DNA of 36,943 nt from Arsenophonus sp048493715 (lineage in GTDB: Bacteria; Pseudomonadota; Gammaproteobacteria; Enterobacterales; Enterobacteriaceae). Position 1 is the first letter of the stretch, and each line of letters begins with the position of its first letter. Of this stretch, positions 26,626-34,785 are shown in pieces. A program made the translations under genes and the position numbers. Location: positions 1-36,943 of the forward strand of contig JBGDCZ010000028.1 of the NCBI GenBank assembly GCA_048493715.1, in the 5' to 3' direction. The notes below the pieces were generated by a model, which saw nothing but the letters and a program-made list of their open reading frames with translations, ran no database searches and was not told the DNA's origin.

Positions 26626-27450
26626 TTAATGTTCTTCTGATGCCATCGATAAATAAACGATCGTAAGAACCATAAAAATAAAGGCTTGTAGTGCAATAAT
26701 CAGTATATGGAAAATCGCCCAGGGTAGGTTAAGTATCCACTGTGACCACCAAGGTAACAAAGTCGCAATGAGAATAAAGATCAATTCGCCTGCATACATA
26801 TTACCGAATAACCGTAAACCCAGTGATACCGGTTTTGACAGCAGGCTAACACTTTCTAAAATCAAATTGATAGGAATAAAAATCGGATGATTGAATGGTT
26901 GTAAAGTTAACTCTTTAGTAAATCCACTTAATCCTTTCATTTTGATACTGTAGAAAATGATCAAGATAAATACACCAATTGCCATTGACATAGTTACACT
27001 TACATCTGCAGTTGGAACAACACGCAATGCAGGCAAACCAAAGTAACGTTCTCCGATATAGGGAAGTAAATTGATTGGTAATAAATCCATGGTATTCATT
27101 AACAACACCCAAACAAACACCGTCAAAGCTAAAGGTGCAATGACTTTGCTCTTACCATGATACATATCACGAACGGTATTATCGACAAAACCGATGAGCA
27201 TTTCTATTGCAGTTTGTAGTTTACCAGGTGCACTACTCGTTGCATTAACAGCAATTTTTCTAAATAGCCATAAGAAAATAATTCCAAGGACAACTGAGAA
27301 AAAAAGCGAGTCAATATTTAATGTCCAAAACGTTGGATCATTTTTGCTGTGGGGATCAACTAATTTGAAAGTACGCAAGTCCAACTGAAGATTATTTAGA
27401 TGGTGCCCTATGTAACTTCCTGCAGTCATCACTTCTCCTGATGCAGACAT
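26626..27450 (-). CDS. atpB: ATP synthase Fo a subunit
   Basis: Subunit a holds the two proton half-channels facing the c ring. The 274-residue product begins MSASGEVMTAGSYIGHHLNN and contains several hydrophobic helices. Conserved segments include TAIEMLIGFVDNTVRDMYHGKS, MNTMDLLPINLLPYIGE, KELTLQPFNHPIF, and the essential arginine in SLGLRLFGNMYAGELIF. It ends AFIFMVLTIVYLSMASEEH. Four to five membrane spans are expected. It lies 35 bases after atpI and 57 before atpE. Confidence 0.98.
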   Translation of the reverse strand: MSASGEVMTAGSYIGHHLNNLQLDLRTFKLVDPHSKNDPTFWTLNIDSLFFSVVLGIIFLWLFRKIAVNATSSAPGKLQTAIEMLIGFVDNTVRDMYHGKSKVIAPLALTVFVWVLLMNTMDLLPINLLPYIGERYFGLPALRVVPTADVSVTMSMAIGVFILIIFYSIKMKGLSGFTKELTLQPFNHPIFIPINLILESVSLLSKPVSLGLRLFGNMYAGELIFILIATLLPWWSQWILNLPWAIFHILIIALQAFIFMVLTIVYLSMASEEH

Positions 27451-27485
27451 GATGTTTTTTACCCTTTTTTGTTTAAAAATGCTTA

Positions 27486-27860
27486 CTATCTAATTACAGC
27501 TGGTGTAATGATATGAATAATCAACATCGCTAAATAGGTCGAACCTAATGGTACAAATGCTGATTTAAATACACCTAAAGCAATTACCAATACAGTTATT
27601 GTTATAATAACTTTTACTCCCTCACCAATGGTAAAAAACCATGCAATGTGAATGGAAACATCTTTTTTAACTGCCTTTTTATAACGTATTAACAGCATGA
27701 ATAAAGCATTAGGCAACCAACATGCGAACCCACCCGCAAAAGCAGATAAACCCCATTCTACACTATTCATGTAGAAAGCTATACTTAGGATCACGAGCGC
27801 CATTAACTGTAGTAACAACAGTTTTAAAGCAATTTTACCGTTGTAAAGGGATACAGGCAT
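27486..27860 (-). CDS. atpI: ATP synthase accessory protein I
   Basis: AtpI is a small four-helix inner-membrane protein encoded first in atp operons and thought to help assemble the c ring or supply Mg2+; it is not part of the final enzyme. The 124-residue product shows four hydrophobic segments (LLLLQLMALVILSIAFYM; WGLSAFAGGFACWLPNALFMLL; WFFTIGEGVKVIITITVLVIALGVF; STYLAMLIIHIITPAVI), in the same positions as E. coli AtpI. A sigma70-like promoter lies about 50 bases upstream. Confidence 0.95.
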   Translation of the reverse strand: MPVSLYNGKIALKLLLLQLMALVILSIAFYMNSVEWGLSAFAGGFACWLPNALFMLLIRYKKAVKKDVSIHIAWFFTIGEGVKVIITITVLVIALGVFKSAFVPLGSTYLAMLIIHIITPAVIR

Positions 27861-28409
27861 GACACTTATATTCTCCCAGTATTTTAAGTCCTAAATTGCC
27901 GAGTACGTATAAAACTGTCTTTGCTCAAAAGTGTCAAGAGACAAAAACTTGCAAAGTATACGACCCTTTAAAATGAATTCAATCTATAAGTAGCGAAAAC
28001 GTGAACAAATATTTAAAATTTTCGACCTAACACGAAATAAACAAAATTAGGTCAAGTTAATTACTATGATTTAATCATATTAATTCTTAAAATATGATAT
28101 TTCTCACACTTTAAGATAGTTCTTTATTCGCTTAAAGAGAAATAAGGCAAAAAGAATTGAGAAATCAAAGATAAAAAATCAATCGTAAGCCACTAATAAT
28201 TTCTTTAATGAAATAAAAAAATACTTTCAGATAATCATATATAACTAATTAACAATACAAGTATGTAATAAGTTTATTGTGTATTTTAGTAATCGTAATG
28301 TAACAAAAAGGTTAACATTATTTCTTTTTAAAATTTTAATATAACAATAACATTTAGAAAGTTACTTTTTGTGACTAAAAAATGTCACCTTTTTTGATTA
28401 AAAACAATG
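27861..28409. other. rsmG-atpI intergenic region
   Basis: This 549-bp AT-rich gap contains the atp promoter at its left end. GTGAC (28371-28375) and GTCAC (28384-28388) form a small hairpin followed by a T-run (28390-28395), about 20 bases past the rsmG stop. The T-run is on the strand opposite to rsmG, so its role is unclear. No ORF with protein-like composition was seen. Confidence 0.55.
27909..27937 (-). promoter_or_regulatory. Putative sigma70 promoter of the atp operon
   Basis: On the minus strand a perfect -35 TTGACA (27937-27932) is followed, after 17 bases, by TTTTAT (27914-27909; 4 of 6 matches to TATAAT). Transcription would start around 27902, giving a leader of about 40 bases before atpI. 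Placement resembles the E. coli main atp promoter just upstream of atpI. Confidence 0.62.
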
Positions 28410-29036
28410 TTAATCATGCCCTAAAATCACCAAATGCCGCTGTTCATTAAGTCCGGGTACATCCAATGAAATAATTTTATTTAGTTTAAAATGAGAAGGA
28501 AAAGTTGATATTTCACTTGCTGAAAGTGTACCTTTAAGTGCGTAGAATTTTCCTCCATTTTGCTTTGGAAGATGTTGACACAATGAAAGCATATCCTGTA
28601 AAGAAGAAAATGCTCGACTTATTATGCCATCAAATTTCTCTACCGGTTGGTACTGTTCAACACGTTTTTGAATAGGCTCTATATTTTTAAGCTTTAATTC
28701 ATATTGTACTTGTCGCAAAAATCTGACTCGTTTACCTAAACTATCTAACAGCGTAAAATGAGCATCAGGTCGAACGATAGCAAGTGGTATACCCGGTAAT
28801 CCTGGCCCAGTTCCAACATCAATAAATAGTTTACCAAAAAGATATTTATTTATAATTATGCTGTCTAGGACATGGCGAATAACCATCTGTTCGGGTGATC
28901 TTACAGATGTTAAATTATATATTTTATTCCACTTATTTAATAATTCAATATAACTGATAAGCTGTAGTATTTGCTGATCGGTCAAAATAATATCTGTTTT
29001 AACTAATAAAGTTTTAAAATAGGTTATTAAGCTCAT
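28410..29036 (-). CDS. rsmG: 16S rRNA (guanine-527-N7)-methyltransferase RsmG
   Basis: RsmG (GidB) methylates N7 of G527 in 16S rRNA using S-adenosylmethionine; its loss gives low-level streptomycin resistance in other bacteria. The 208-residue product has the Rossmann-type SAM motif FIDVGTGPGLPGIPLAI, preceded by NKIYNLTSVRSPEQMVIRHVLDSI and followed by LLDSLGKRVRFLRQV and GIISRAFSSLQDML, all family hallmarks. Its ATG lies one base after the mnmG stop, so translation is probably coupled. Length is close to E. coli. Confidence 0.98.
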   Translation of the reverse strand: MSLITYFKTLLVKTDIILTDQQILQLISYIELLNKWNKIYNLTSVRSPEQMVIRHVLDSIIINKYLFGKLFIDVGTGPGLPGIPLAIVRPDAHFTLLDSLGKRVRFLRQVQYELKLKNIEPIQKRVEQYQPVEKFDGIISRAFSSLQDMLSLCQHLPKQNGGKFYALKGTLSASEISTFPSHFKLNKIISLDVPGLNEQRHLVILGHD

Positions 29037-29037
29037 T

Positions 29038-30927
29038 CTAAGCGCTCCGGCGCAATAAACCTTGTTTTTTTAACCAAACTAATAATATGGATATTGCCGC
29101 TGGCGTAATACCAGATATACGTGATGCTTGACCAATAGAACTTGGTTTATGATCATTTAGCTTAGCGATTACTTCATTAGAAAGTCCTGTAATTTGTTTG
29201 TAATCTAAATTAGTTGGTAACGTGGTATATTCATTACACAGCTGTCTTTCGATTTCCTCTTGTTGACGAATAATATAACCTTCATACTTTACTTGAATTT
29301 CAACTTGATTAGTGACTTGAAGATCATCAATTGCAGGTGAAAAATGGTTTAGTGAAGTAAGTAATGTGTAGTTCATTTCAGGCCGGCGAAGTAAATCTTC
29401 TCCATTCGCTTTTTTTGAAAGTGGAACAGTTAGAACTTCATTAAGTTCATTAATATTATCTGAATTAGGATGTAACCAAAGATTACGTAGCCGTTGACGT
29501 TCTTGTTCAATTAATTCAACTTTGTGGCAAAACTTTTGCCAACGACTTTCATCAATTAAACCAAGTTCATACCCTTTTTCTGTTAAACGTAGATCTGCGT
29601 TATCTTCACGTAACATAAGTCGATATTCTGCTCGTGAAGTGAACATACGATAAGGTTCTTTAGTACCTAGTGTACAGAGATCATCGACCAAAACCCCCAT
29701 GTAAGCTTGATCTCGACGAGGGTACCATCCTTCTTGTTCAAAAGCATAACGAGCCGCATTAAGGCCAACTAGTAGTCCTTGTGCTCCAGCCTCTTCATAA
29801 CCTGTAGTGCCATTAATCTGACCAGCAAAAAATAGCCCTTTAATAAATTTACTTTCTAAAGTTGGCTTTAGATCACGGGGATCAAAGAAATCGTATTCAA
29901 TAGCATAACCTGGTCGAATAATGCGAGCATTTTCCAAACCTTTCATCGTATGTATAATTTGCATTTGTACATCAAAAGGCAAGCTAGTAGAAATTCCATT
30001 AGGATAAATTTCGTTACTTGTTAGCCCCTCTGGCTCAAGGAAGATCTGATGTGCTGAACGATCAGCGAACCGTATAACTTTATCTTCAATGGAAGGACAA
30101 TAGCGAGGACCTGCTCCTTCAATAATACCAGCATACATAGGACTGCGGTTTAAGTTATCGCGGATCACCTGATGAGTTTTTTCGTTAGTATAAGTGATAT
30201 AGCAAGGTAATTGTTGTGGGTGTTGCTCCTTCAGTCCGACAAAAGAGAAAACAGGTATGGGATCATCACCAAATTGGGGTGCTAATTGGGAAAAGTCAAT
30301 TGTTCTTGCATCTATTCTAGGGGGTGTTCCTGTTTTAAGTCTATCGACTCGTAAAGGTAATTCTCTTAACCGATGTGACAGGCTAATTGCAGGAGGATCA
30401 CCTGCTCTGCCACCACTATAATTTTCTAGTCCTATATGGATCTTACCATTAAGGAAAGTACCTACCGTTAGTACTACAGATTTTGCGTGAAATTTTAATC
30501 CCATTTTTGTAATAACGCCAACAACTTGATCATTTTCTATGATAAGGTCTTCAACTATTTGTTGAAATATCATTAGATTATGTTGATTTTCTAATGCAGT
30601 TCTAATAGCTTGCTTATAAAGCATGCGATCGGTTTGCGCTCTTGTAGCCCGTACCGCTGGACCTTTACTTGCATTAAGGGTTCTAAATTGGATCCCTGCT
30701 TTATCAGTTGCAATGGCCATAAGGCCACCTAAGGCGTCAATTTCTTTAACCAGATGTCCTTTACCAATTCCACCAATAGCTGGATTGCATGACATTTGAC
30801 CCAACGTATCAATATTATGGGTTAGAAGTAAAGTTTGACGTTCCATACGAGCAGCTGCCATAGCTGCTTCAGTACCAGCATGACCTCCACCGATAATAAT
30901 AACGTCAAATTGTTCTGGGTAAAACAT
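29038..30927 (-). CDS. mnmG: tRNA uridine-5-carboxymethylaminomethyl modification enzyme MnmG
   Basis: MnmG (GidA) is the FAD subunit of the MnmE-MnmG complex that modifies wobble uridine 34. The 629-residue product equals E. coli length. The FAD motif is DVIIIGGGHAGTEAAMAAAR at residues 8-27, followed by MSCNPAIGGIGKGHLVKEIDALGG. Further conserved segments are RTLNASKGPAVRATRAQ, GGRAGDPPAISLS, LKTGTPPRID and FAGQINGTTGYEEAGAQG. The C-terminal helical domain that binds MnmE and tRNA ends with GITPAAISILLVWLKKQGLL. Its start is about 70 bases from oriC, the ancestral gamma-proteobacterial position, where its transcription points away from the origin. Confidence 0.99.
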   Translation of the reverse strand: MFYPEQFDVIIIGGGHAGTEAAMAAARMERQTLLLTHNIDTLGQMSCNPAIGGIGKGHLVKEIDALGGLMAIATDKAGIQFRTLNASKGPAVRATRAQTDRMLYKQAIRTALENQHNLMIFQQIVEDLIIENDQVVGVITKMGLKFHAKSVVLTVGTFLNGKIHIGLENYSGGRAGDPPAISLSHRLRELPLRVDRLKTGTPPRIDARTIDFSQLAPQFGDDPIPVFSFVGLKEQHPQQLPCYITYTNEKTHQVIRDNLNRSPMYAGIIEGAGPRYCPSIEDKVIRFADRSAHQIFLEPEGLTSNEIYPNGISTSLPFDVQMQIIHTMKGLENARIIRPGYAIEYDFFDPRDLKPTLESKFIKGLFFAGQINGTTGYEEAGAQGLLVGLNAARYAFEQEGWYPRRDQAYMGVLVDDLCTLGTKEPYRMFTSRAEYRLMLREDNADLRLTEKGYELGLIDESRWQKFCHKVELIEQERQRLRNLWLHPNSDNINELNEVLTVPLSKKANGEDLLRRPEMNYTLLTSLNHFSPAIDDLQVTNQVEIQVKYEGYIIRQQEEIERQLCNEYTTLPTNLDYKQITGLSNEVIAKLNDHKPSSIGQASRISGITPAAISILLVWLKKQGLLRRSA

Positions 30928-30999
30928 GTATAAACCTTAATGTTAAATATGACTTGGGGAATGAATTTTACTCGAGTTTTGCCAAGAGGCAAGTTATAT

Positions 31000-31059
31000 G
31001 ATCTTTCCTTAATAGAAATAAGATCTTTTTATTTAACTTTTTATTAGATCTTTTATTAG
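31000..31059 (+). other. DNA unwinding element: three AT-rich 13-mers
   Basis: GATCTTTCCTTAA (31000-31012), GATCTTTTTATTT (31022-31034) and GATCTTTTATTAG (31047-31059) correspond to the L, M and R 13-mers that DnaA-ATP melts. The right-most is nearly identical to E. coli R (GATCTCTTATTAG), and its 26-base distance to box R1 is the same. Confidence 0.82.
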
Positions 31060-31072
31060 GATCGTGATCTTC

Positions 31073-31081
31073 TGTGGATAA
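31073..31081 (-). promoter_or_regulatory. DnaA box R1
   Basis: TGTGGATAA is a perfect consensus box (complement TTATCCACA), the high-affinity site nearest the unwinding element. Confidence 0.9.
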
Positions 31082-31178
31082 GTGAAAATACCTTAGCAAG
31101 ATCATTATCTTATTTATGATCTTTAGCTGTGAATGATAAGTGATCCTATACCGTATAAGCTGGGATTAATATAGCTAG

Positions 31179-31187
31179 TTATGCACA
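31179..31187 (+). promoter_or_regulatory. DnaA box R2
   Basis: TTATGCACA differs from consensus TTATCCACA by one base. It lies 106 bases from R1, as in E. coli. Confidence 0.85.
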
Positions 31188-31213
31188 GGATGTCATAATT
31201 TTAAAGCTTATTC

Positions 31214-31222
31214 TATGGATAA
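31214..31222 (-). promoter_or_regulatory. DnaA box R3
   Basis: TATGGATAA (complement TTATCCATA) is a weak box within TTCTATGGATAACTAC, close to E. coli R3 context TTCTTTGGATAACTAC. Confidence 0.8.
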
Positions 31223-31252
31223 CTACGGATTATTACCCGCTTTTTAGCAAAG

Positions 31253-31261
31253 TTATCAACA
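31253..31261 (+). promoter_or_regulatory. DnaA box R4 (degenerate)
   Basis: TTATCAACA sits where E. coli has the strong consensus box R4 (AGTTATCCACA), 39 bases after R3. The C-to-A change at position 6 should weaken binding. Confidence 0.75.
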
Positions 31262-31273
31262 TTTATTTGGTTT

Positions 31274-31712
31274 TTATTTATTCAAATGAATAATATTGTC
31301 TTTCCACTTTTCTACGGCATCTTCTGGTATGCCATGTTCTAAAATATCAATCTCTAACGGTTCGCCTATGCGTTTTGCCTCGTGATCCTTTAATAGTTGA
31401 TCTAATTTATGGATTGCACCACAAAAAGTATTATATTCCTTGCTACCGATCCCTATTGCACCATAAGTAATCTGACTAAGATCAGGTTTTTTTTCACCGA
31501 TCTGTTTTGCTAAAGGTTATATATTTTCAGGTAATTCACTCGCTCCATGAGTAGAGCAAACAATTAACTAGATGCCTTTTATTGGTAGCTCATTTAAGTC
31601 CATATGTAACTTCTGTGTCGAAACCATATTTTTCTAATATTTCAGCTATATGTTCAGCAACGTATTCAGCGTTTCCCATGGTGTTGCCAATTATCAATGT
31701 TACTTTTGTCAT
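31274..31712 (-). pseudogene. mioC: mioC flavodoxin pseudogene next to oriC
   Basis: MioC is an FMN-binding flavodoxin-like protein; in E. coli its transcription runs into oriC and has been tied to origin control. From ATG 31712 the translation MTKVTLIIGNTMGNAEYVAE matches MioC. A frame change follows around 31600-31605, and the continuing frame has stops where E. coli has Trp in GIWLV (TAG) and again shortly after ENI (TAA). Then comes a long uninterrupted match, DLSQITYGAIGIGSKEYNTF and on to PEDAVEKW, ending at 31274. At least three lesions make it non-functional, and none looks like one sequencing error. Orientation and position relative to oriC and asnC are as in E. coli. Confidence 0.92.
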
Positions 31713-31796
31713 TATGAACCTCATTATTTAAAACAATCGTTATTGTATGTTGTGAATTAGTTGGGATCTACCTGTGGATAATATGGTTATTCATTT

Positions 31797-32258
31797 TTAT
31801 GGCTTGATCGTACGCATTATTGGATTTTGTAACGAGATCAATGTTTCTGTCGATTGGATCTCGTCAATGGTCTGGATCTTGTTGATAAGCACGTCTTGTA
31901 GAGAATCAATAGAACGACACATTACTTTAATAAATATACTATATTGTCCAGTTGTGTAATAAACTTCGACTACTTCATCTAATTCATCAAGTTTTTTCAA
32001 CGCGGTATGATAGTCTTTTGCACTTTTTAAGATAATGCCAATAAAGCAGCAAACATCAAAACCTAGGTGTTTCACACTGACATCCACACGTGTTCCTATA
32101 ATGATGCCGGCTTGTTTCATTTTTTCGATGCGAACATGTATTGTACCAGGACTGACAACAAATTTTTTAGCCATTTCAGCGTAGGGGATCCGTGCATTTC
32201 TCATTAGTTCATTAAGTATGTCACGATCCAGATTATTGATCTGATAATTTTCAACCAT
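31797..32258 (-). CDS. asnC: Transcriptional regulator AsnC (Lrp/AsnC family)
   Basis: AsnC activates asnA when asparagine is low and also controls itself. The 153-residue product has an N-terminal winged helix-turn-helix (LDRDILNELMRNARIPYAE through VVSPGTIHVRIEKMKQAGII) and a C-terminal RAM ligand-binding/oligomerisation domain (GFDVCCFIGIILKSAKDY, YYTTGQYSIFIKVMCRSIDS, TIDEIQSTETLISLQNPIM). It is divergent from asnA with 162 bases between starts, as in E. coli, which must carry its operator. No lesions. Retention together with asnA argues that the regulated pair still works. Confidence 0.97.
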   Translation of the reverse strand: MVENYQINNLDRDILNELMRNARIPYAEMAKKFVVSPGTIHVRIEKMKQAGIIIGTRVDVSVKHLGFDVCCFIGIILKSAKDYHTALKKLDELDEVVEVYYTTGQYSIFIKVMCRSIDSLQDVLINKIQTIDEIQSTETLISLQNPIMRTIKP

Positions 32259-32420
32259 TTTAAAACACCATTTTTGAAGAATATTTATTTTTTAGACCTA
32301 TATTTTGAATATTATAAATCATAATGGCTTTTTTTATTAAGTATATTGAATTTATGACCAAATTTATTGCTTAATCTATATAACAAAGTAAATAACGCTA
32401 CAGATTATGAGGTAAAAAAT

Positions 32421-33413
32421 ATGGAAAAGTCATTCATTGAAAAACAACAACAAATTAGTTTTGTTAAGTCTTATTTTTCGCGTTTATTAGAAAAAGAGTT
32501 AGCATTAATTGAAGTTCAAGCACCTCTCTTAATTCGTCTCGGTGATGGGATTCAAGATAATCTGTCAGGTTATGAAAAAGCAGTACAAGTCAAAGTAAAA
32601 TCTATGCCAGACTCTGTTTTTGAAGTTGTACACTCATTGGCTAAATGGAAACGTAAAACGTTAGGCCGTTTTGATTTTAAAGCCGGCCAAGGGCTTTATG
32701 CACATATGAAAGCCTTGCGTACTGACGAAGATCGTTTAACACCTATTCATTCTGTATTTGTTGATCAGTGGGATTGGGAAAAAGTAATGTTTAAGGATGA
32801 GCGCTCTTTATATTATCTAAAACAGACGGTGATTAAAATTTATCATGCAATTAAAGAATCAGAAAAAGCTGTTAGCTCAGAATTTGGTTTAACCCCATTC
32901 TTACCTGAACAAATTCATTTTATTCATAGTGAAGAACTATTACAACTCTATCCTGATCTTGATGCAAAAGGAAGAGAACGTGAAATAGCTAAAGAATTGG
33001 GTGCAGTTTTTCTTATTGGTATTGGAGGAAAACTATCCAATGGTTTTGCTCACGATGTACGTGCTCCTGATTATGATGATTGGACAACACCTAACAGCGA
33101 GGGATTTGCCGGTTTAAATGGTGATATTATTGTTTGGAACCCTATACTACAGGATGCATTTGAAATTTCTTCGATGGGTATCCGTGTTGATACAGAAGCA
33201 CTTACACGCCAACTAGCAATCACAGGTAATGAGGATAGAATGTCTTTTGAGTGGCATCAAGCTTTAGTAAAAGGTCATATGCCACAAACAATAGGTGGTG
33301 GTATCGGACAATCTCGTTTAGTGATGTTACTACTTCAGAAAAAGCATATTGGTCAAGTTCAATGTAGTGTATGGTCACCGGAAAGTCATGCGGTAATTGC
33401 TAATATGCTGTAA
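32421..33413 (+). CDS. asnA: Aspartate-ammonia ligase (asparagine synthetase A)
   Basis: AsnA makes asparagine from aspartate, ammonia and ATP through an aspartyl-AMP intermediate. It is related to class II aminoacyl-tRNA synthetases. The 330-residue product equals E. coli length. Visible segments are FIEKQQQISFVKSYFSRLLE, GDGIQDNLSGYEKAVQVKVK, FEVVHSLAKWKRKTLGRFDF, LYAHMKALRTDEDRLTPIHS, DQWDWE, KLSNGFAHDVRAPDYDDW, and the motif-3-like GGGIGQSRLVMLLLQK. The frame is open 18 codons further upstream, but ATG 32421 is preceded by GAGGT at a good distance and gives the family N-terminus. Its stop directly abuts the end of the viaA remnant. Confidence 0.97.
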   Translation: MEKSFIEKQQQISFVKSYFSRLLEKELALIEVQAPLLIRLGDGIQDNLSGYEKAVQVKVKSMPDSVFEVVHSLAKWKRKTLGRFDFKAGQGLYAHMKALRTDEDRLTPIHSVFVDQWDWEKVMFKDERSLYYLKQTVIKIYHAIKESEKAVSSEFGLTPFLPEQIHFIHSEELLQLYPDLDAKGREREIAKELGAVFLIGIGGKLSNGFAHDVRAPDYDDWTTPNSEGFAGLNGDIIVWNPILQDAFEISSMGIRVDTEALTRQLAITGNEDRMSFEWHQALVKGHMPQTIGGGIGQSRLVMLLLQKKHIGQVQCSVWSPESHAVIANML

Positions 33414-34782
33414 TTAATTCCAGTAGCGTATTAATCGACTTTTTAGCCCGGTATCGAAGTGCCAGATATAATCGAAAATATTACTAAGATACCGGGTTTT
33501 CCATATTTAGATAATGTAACAGCATGAAAATGTTGTTGCTGAGCTTGTTGTGCTTTATCCTCGTTACTAAATTATCAGGTATTCTTTGAGCAATAAAATC
33601 TGAAATTACTACGACATCTGAATCTTTCCATTGTTGTTGCATTTTTTCTAAACATTTATTTAAACAGTCGGCTAAATCTGTCTCTCCACTAACCGTTTGG
33701 TTTAGAAAGTGAATTAATTGTTCTAATCCATCATTTTTTAATAAATCATAATGAAATTACTTCCATAGAAAATAGGATAATATGGCACTGACGGTTATCA
33801 GGCATGGCTATTTTCATTAAAGCCAGACAGAAAGCTTTCGCACAATGCTCATTAAATTTTCCCATTGAACCTGATGTGTCAATACATACAATGAATGGCC
33901 CTTTTTGTTGTTGCTTTTCTTGATGTTTGCTAGCCGGACGTAATATTTTTCGTTGTTGCCAGTTATCTCCTTGTAATCGATAAGTGAGTAACTGTTTTTC
34001 AACTAATTTGCGATAAAATTCAAATTCAAGCATAGCTAATTCACTAGGTAAAAGACGCAAAATATCATTACCATGGTTAATGCCACTAATTTGTTCTGGT
34101 ATTTGGTCAGGTATTTTTTCCAATGAAATTATTGACTCTAATATTTGTTGTTTTTGATGGGATTTGAAAGATTGTTTTCTGCCTAATAATTCTGGTAATT
34201 CAGGTTGTTGTTGTAAAAAATTACTATATTGAATTAACAATTGAATATTATTAGAAGATTACATTAAGGCTCGTTTACTCATATCCCATAAATTTACCAG
34301 CAGATTGATTATTTTGATTAAAAATTTCTGTCAAATTGCCTGTTAATTTCAATCGTTGCTCTAATTCAGCCAATAACTGTTCTTTTTCCTGCTCTAATAA
34401 CAGCTTATTAATAGTTGTTACTTTAACGATAAGATTTAAGACGCCAGCGTTGAATAATAGAGATTGTCCTGCTGAATCATGAGATATTTTCTCCAACAAA
34501 TAATGGGCTTCTTGCTGAAAAGTAGAATTTATTTCTATTAATTTATTAACAGTTACTGACAGATTTTGAAAAATTTTTGTTGTATCGATAGCTAAATTTT
34601 GCTGATAAAGTATAAATTTTTTTCCATGTTAAAAGATCATTTAATAATATATGCCTAAGATTAGGATACTTTTCGAAAAAAATGACTAGTTGAGGAGTGA
34701 TGAGTAATGTTAAAGTAACCTCTTATATTAACTCCATCTCATTAATGGAGAGTAACATGTCAATCGTAGTGAGATTCAACAT
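33414..34782 (-). pseudogene. viaA: viaA (VWA-domain partner of RavA) pseudogene
   Basis: ViaA is a von Willebrand factor A protein that works with the MoxR ATPase RavA, with reported links to respiratory complex I and aminoglycoside uptake. From ATG 34782 the pieces follow E. coli ViaA in order: MLNLTTIDMLLSINEMELI then a TAA, LLITPQLVIFFEKYPNL, NKLLLEQEKEQLLAELEQR, a shift near 34290, a TAA after KRALM, FLQQQPELPE, DILRLLPSELAMLEFEFYRK, the MIDAS motif DTSGSM, a shift near 33750, VVVISDFIAQRIPDN, two more shifts, and the C-terminus HFDTGLKSRLIRYW ending at 33414. At least five lesions are spread over the gene. It follows the ravA remnant by three bases, the E. coli operon order. Confidence 0.93.
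33447..33500. terminator. Inverted repeat inside the viaA tail that may terminate asnA
   Basis: CCCGGTATC (33447-33455) and GATACCGGG (33488-33496) are perfect complements separated by 32 bases and followed by TTTT on the plus strand, about 35-85 bases past the asnA stop. Both arms are viaA codons (GKPGI and FDTGL). The loop is large, so a terminator role is possible but unproven. Confidence 0.4.
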
Positions 34783-34785
34783 ATA

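Larger units (their letters stand above)
30999..31262. other. oriC: Chromosomal replication origin oriC
   Basis: Between mnmG and the mioC remnant lies a close relative of E. coli oriC. Three AT-rich 13-mers starting GATCT (31000, 31022, 31047) are followed by DnaA boxes R1 to R4 at 31073, 31179, 31214 and 31253. The R1-R2, R2-R3 and R3-R4 distances (106, 35 and 39 bases) equal those I count in E. coli oriC. The segment ACCGTATAAGCTGGGAT between R1 and R2 is also shared. Eight GATC sites are present (31000, 31022, 31047, 31060, 31066, 31100, 31118, 31142), as needed for SeqA/Dam control. GATCATTATCTTA at 31100-31112 resembles an IHF site. No coding sequence overlaps it. Confidence 0.95.

Noticed and set aside
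32367..32420. Longer asnA start with 18 extra residues
   Set aside because: ATG 32421 has GAGGT at proper distance and gives the family length of 330 residues.
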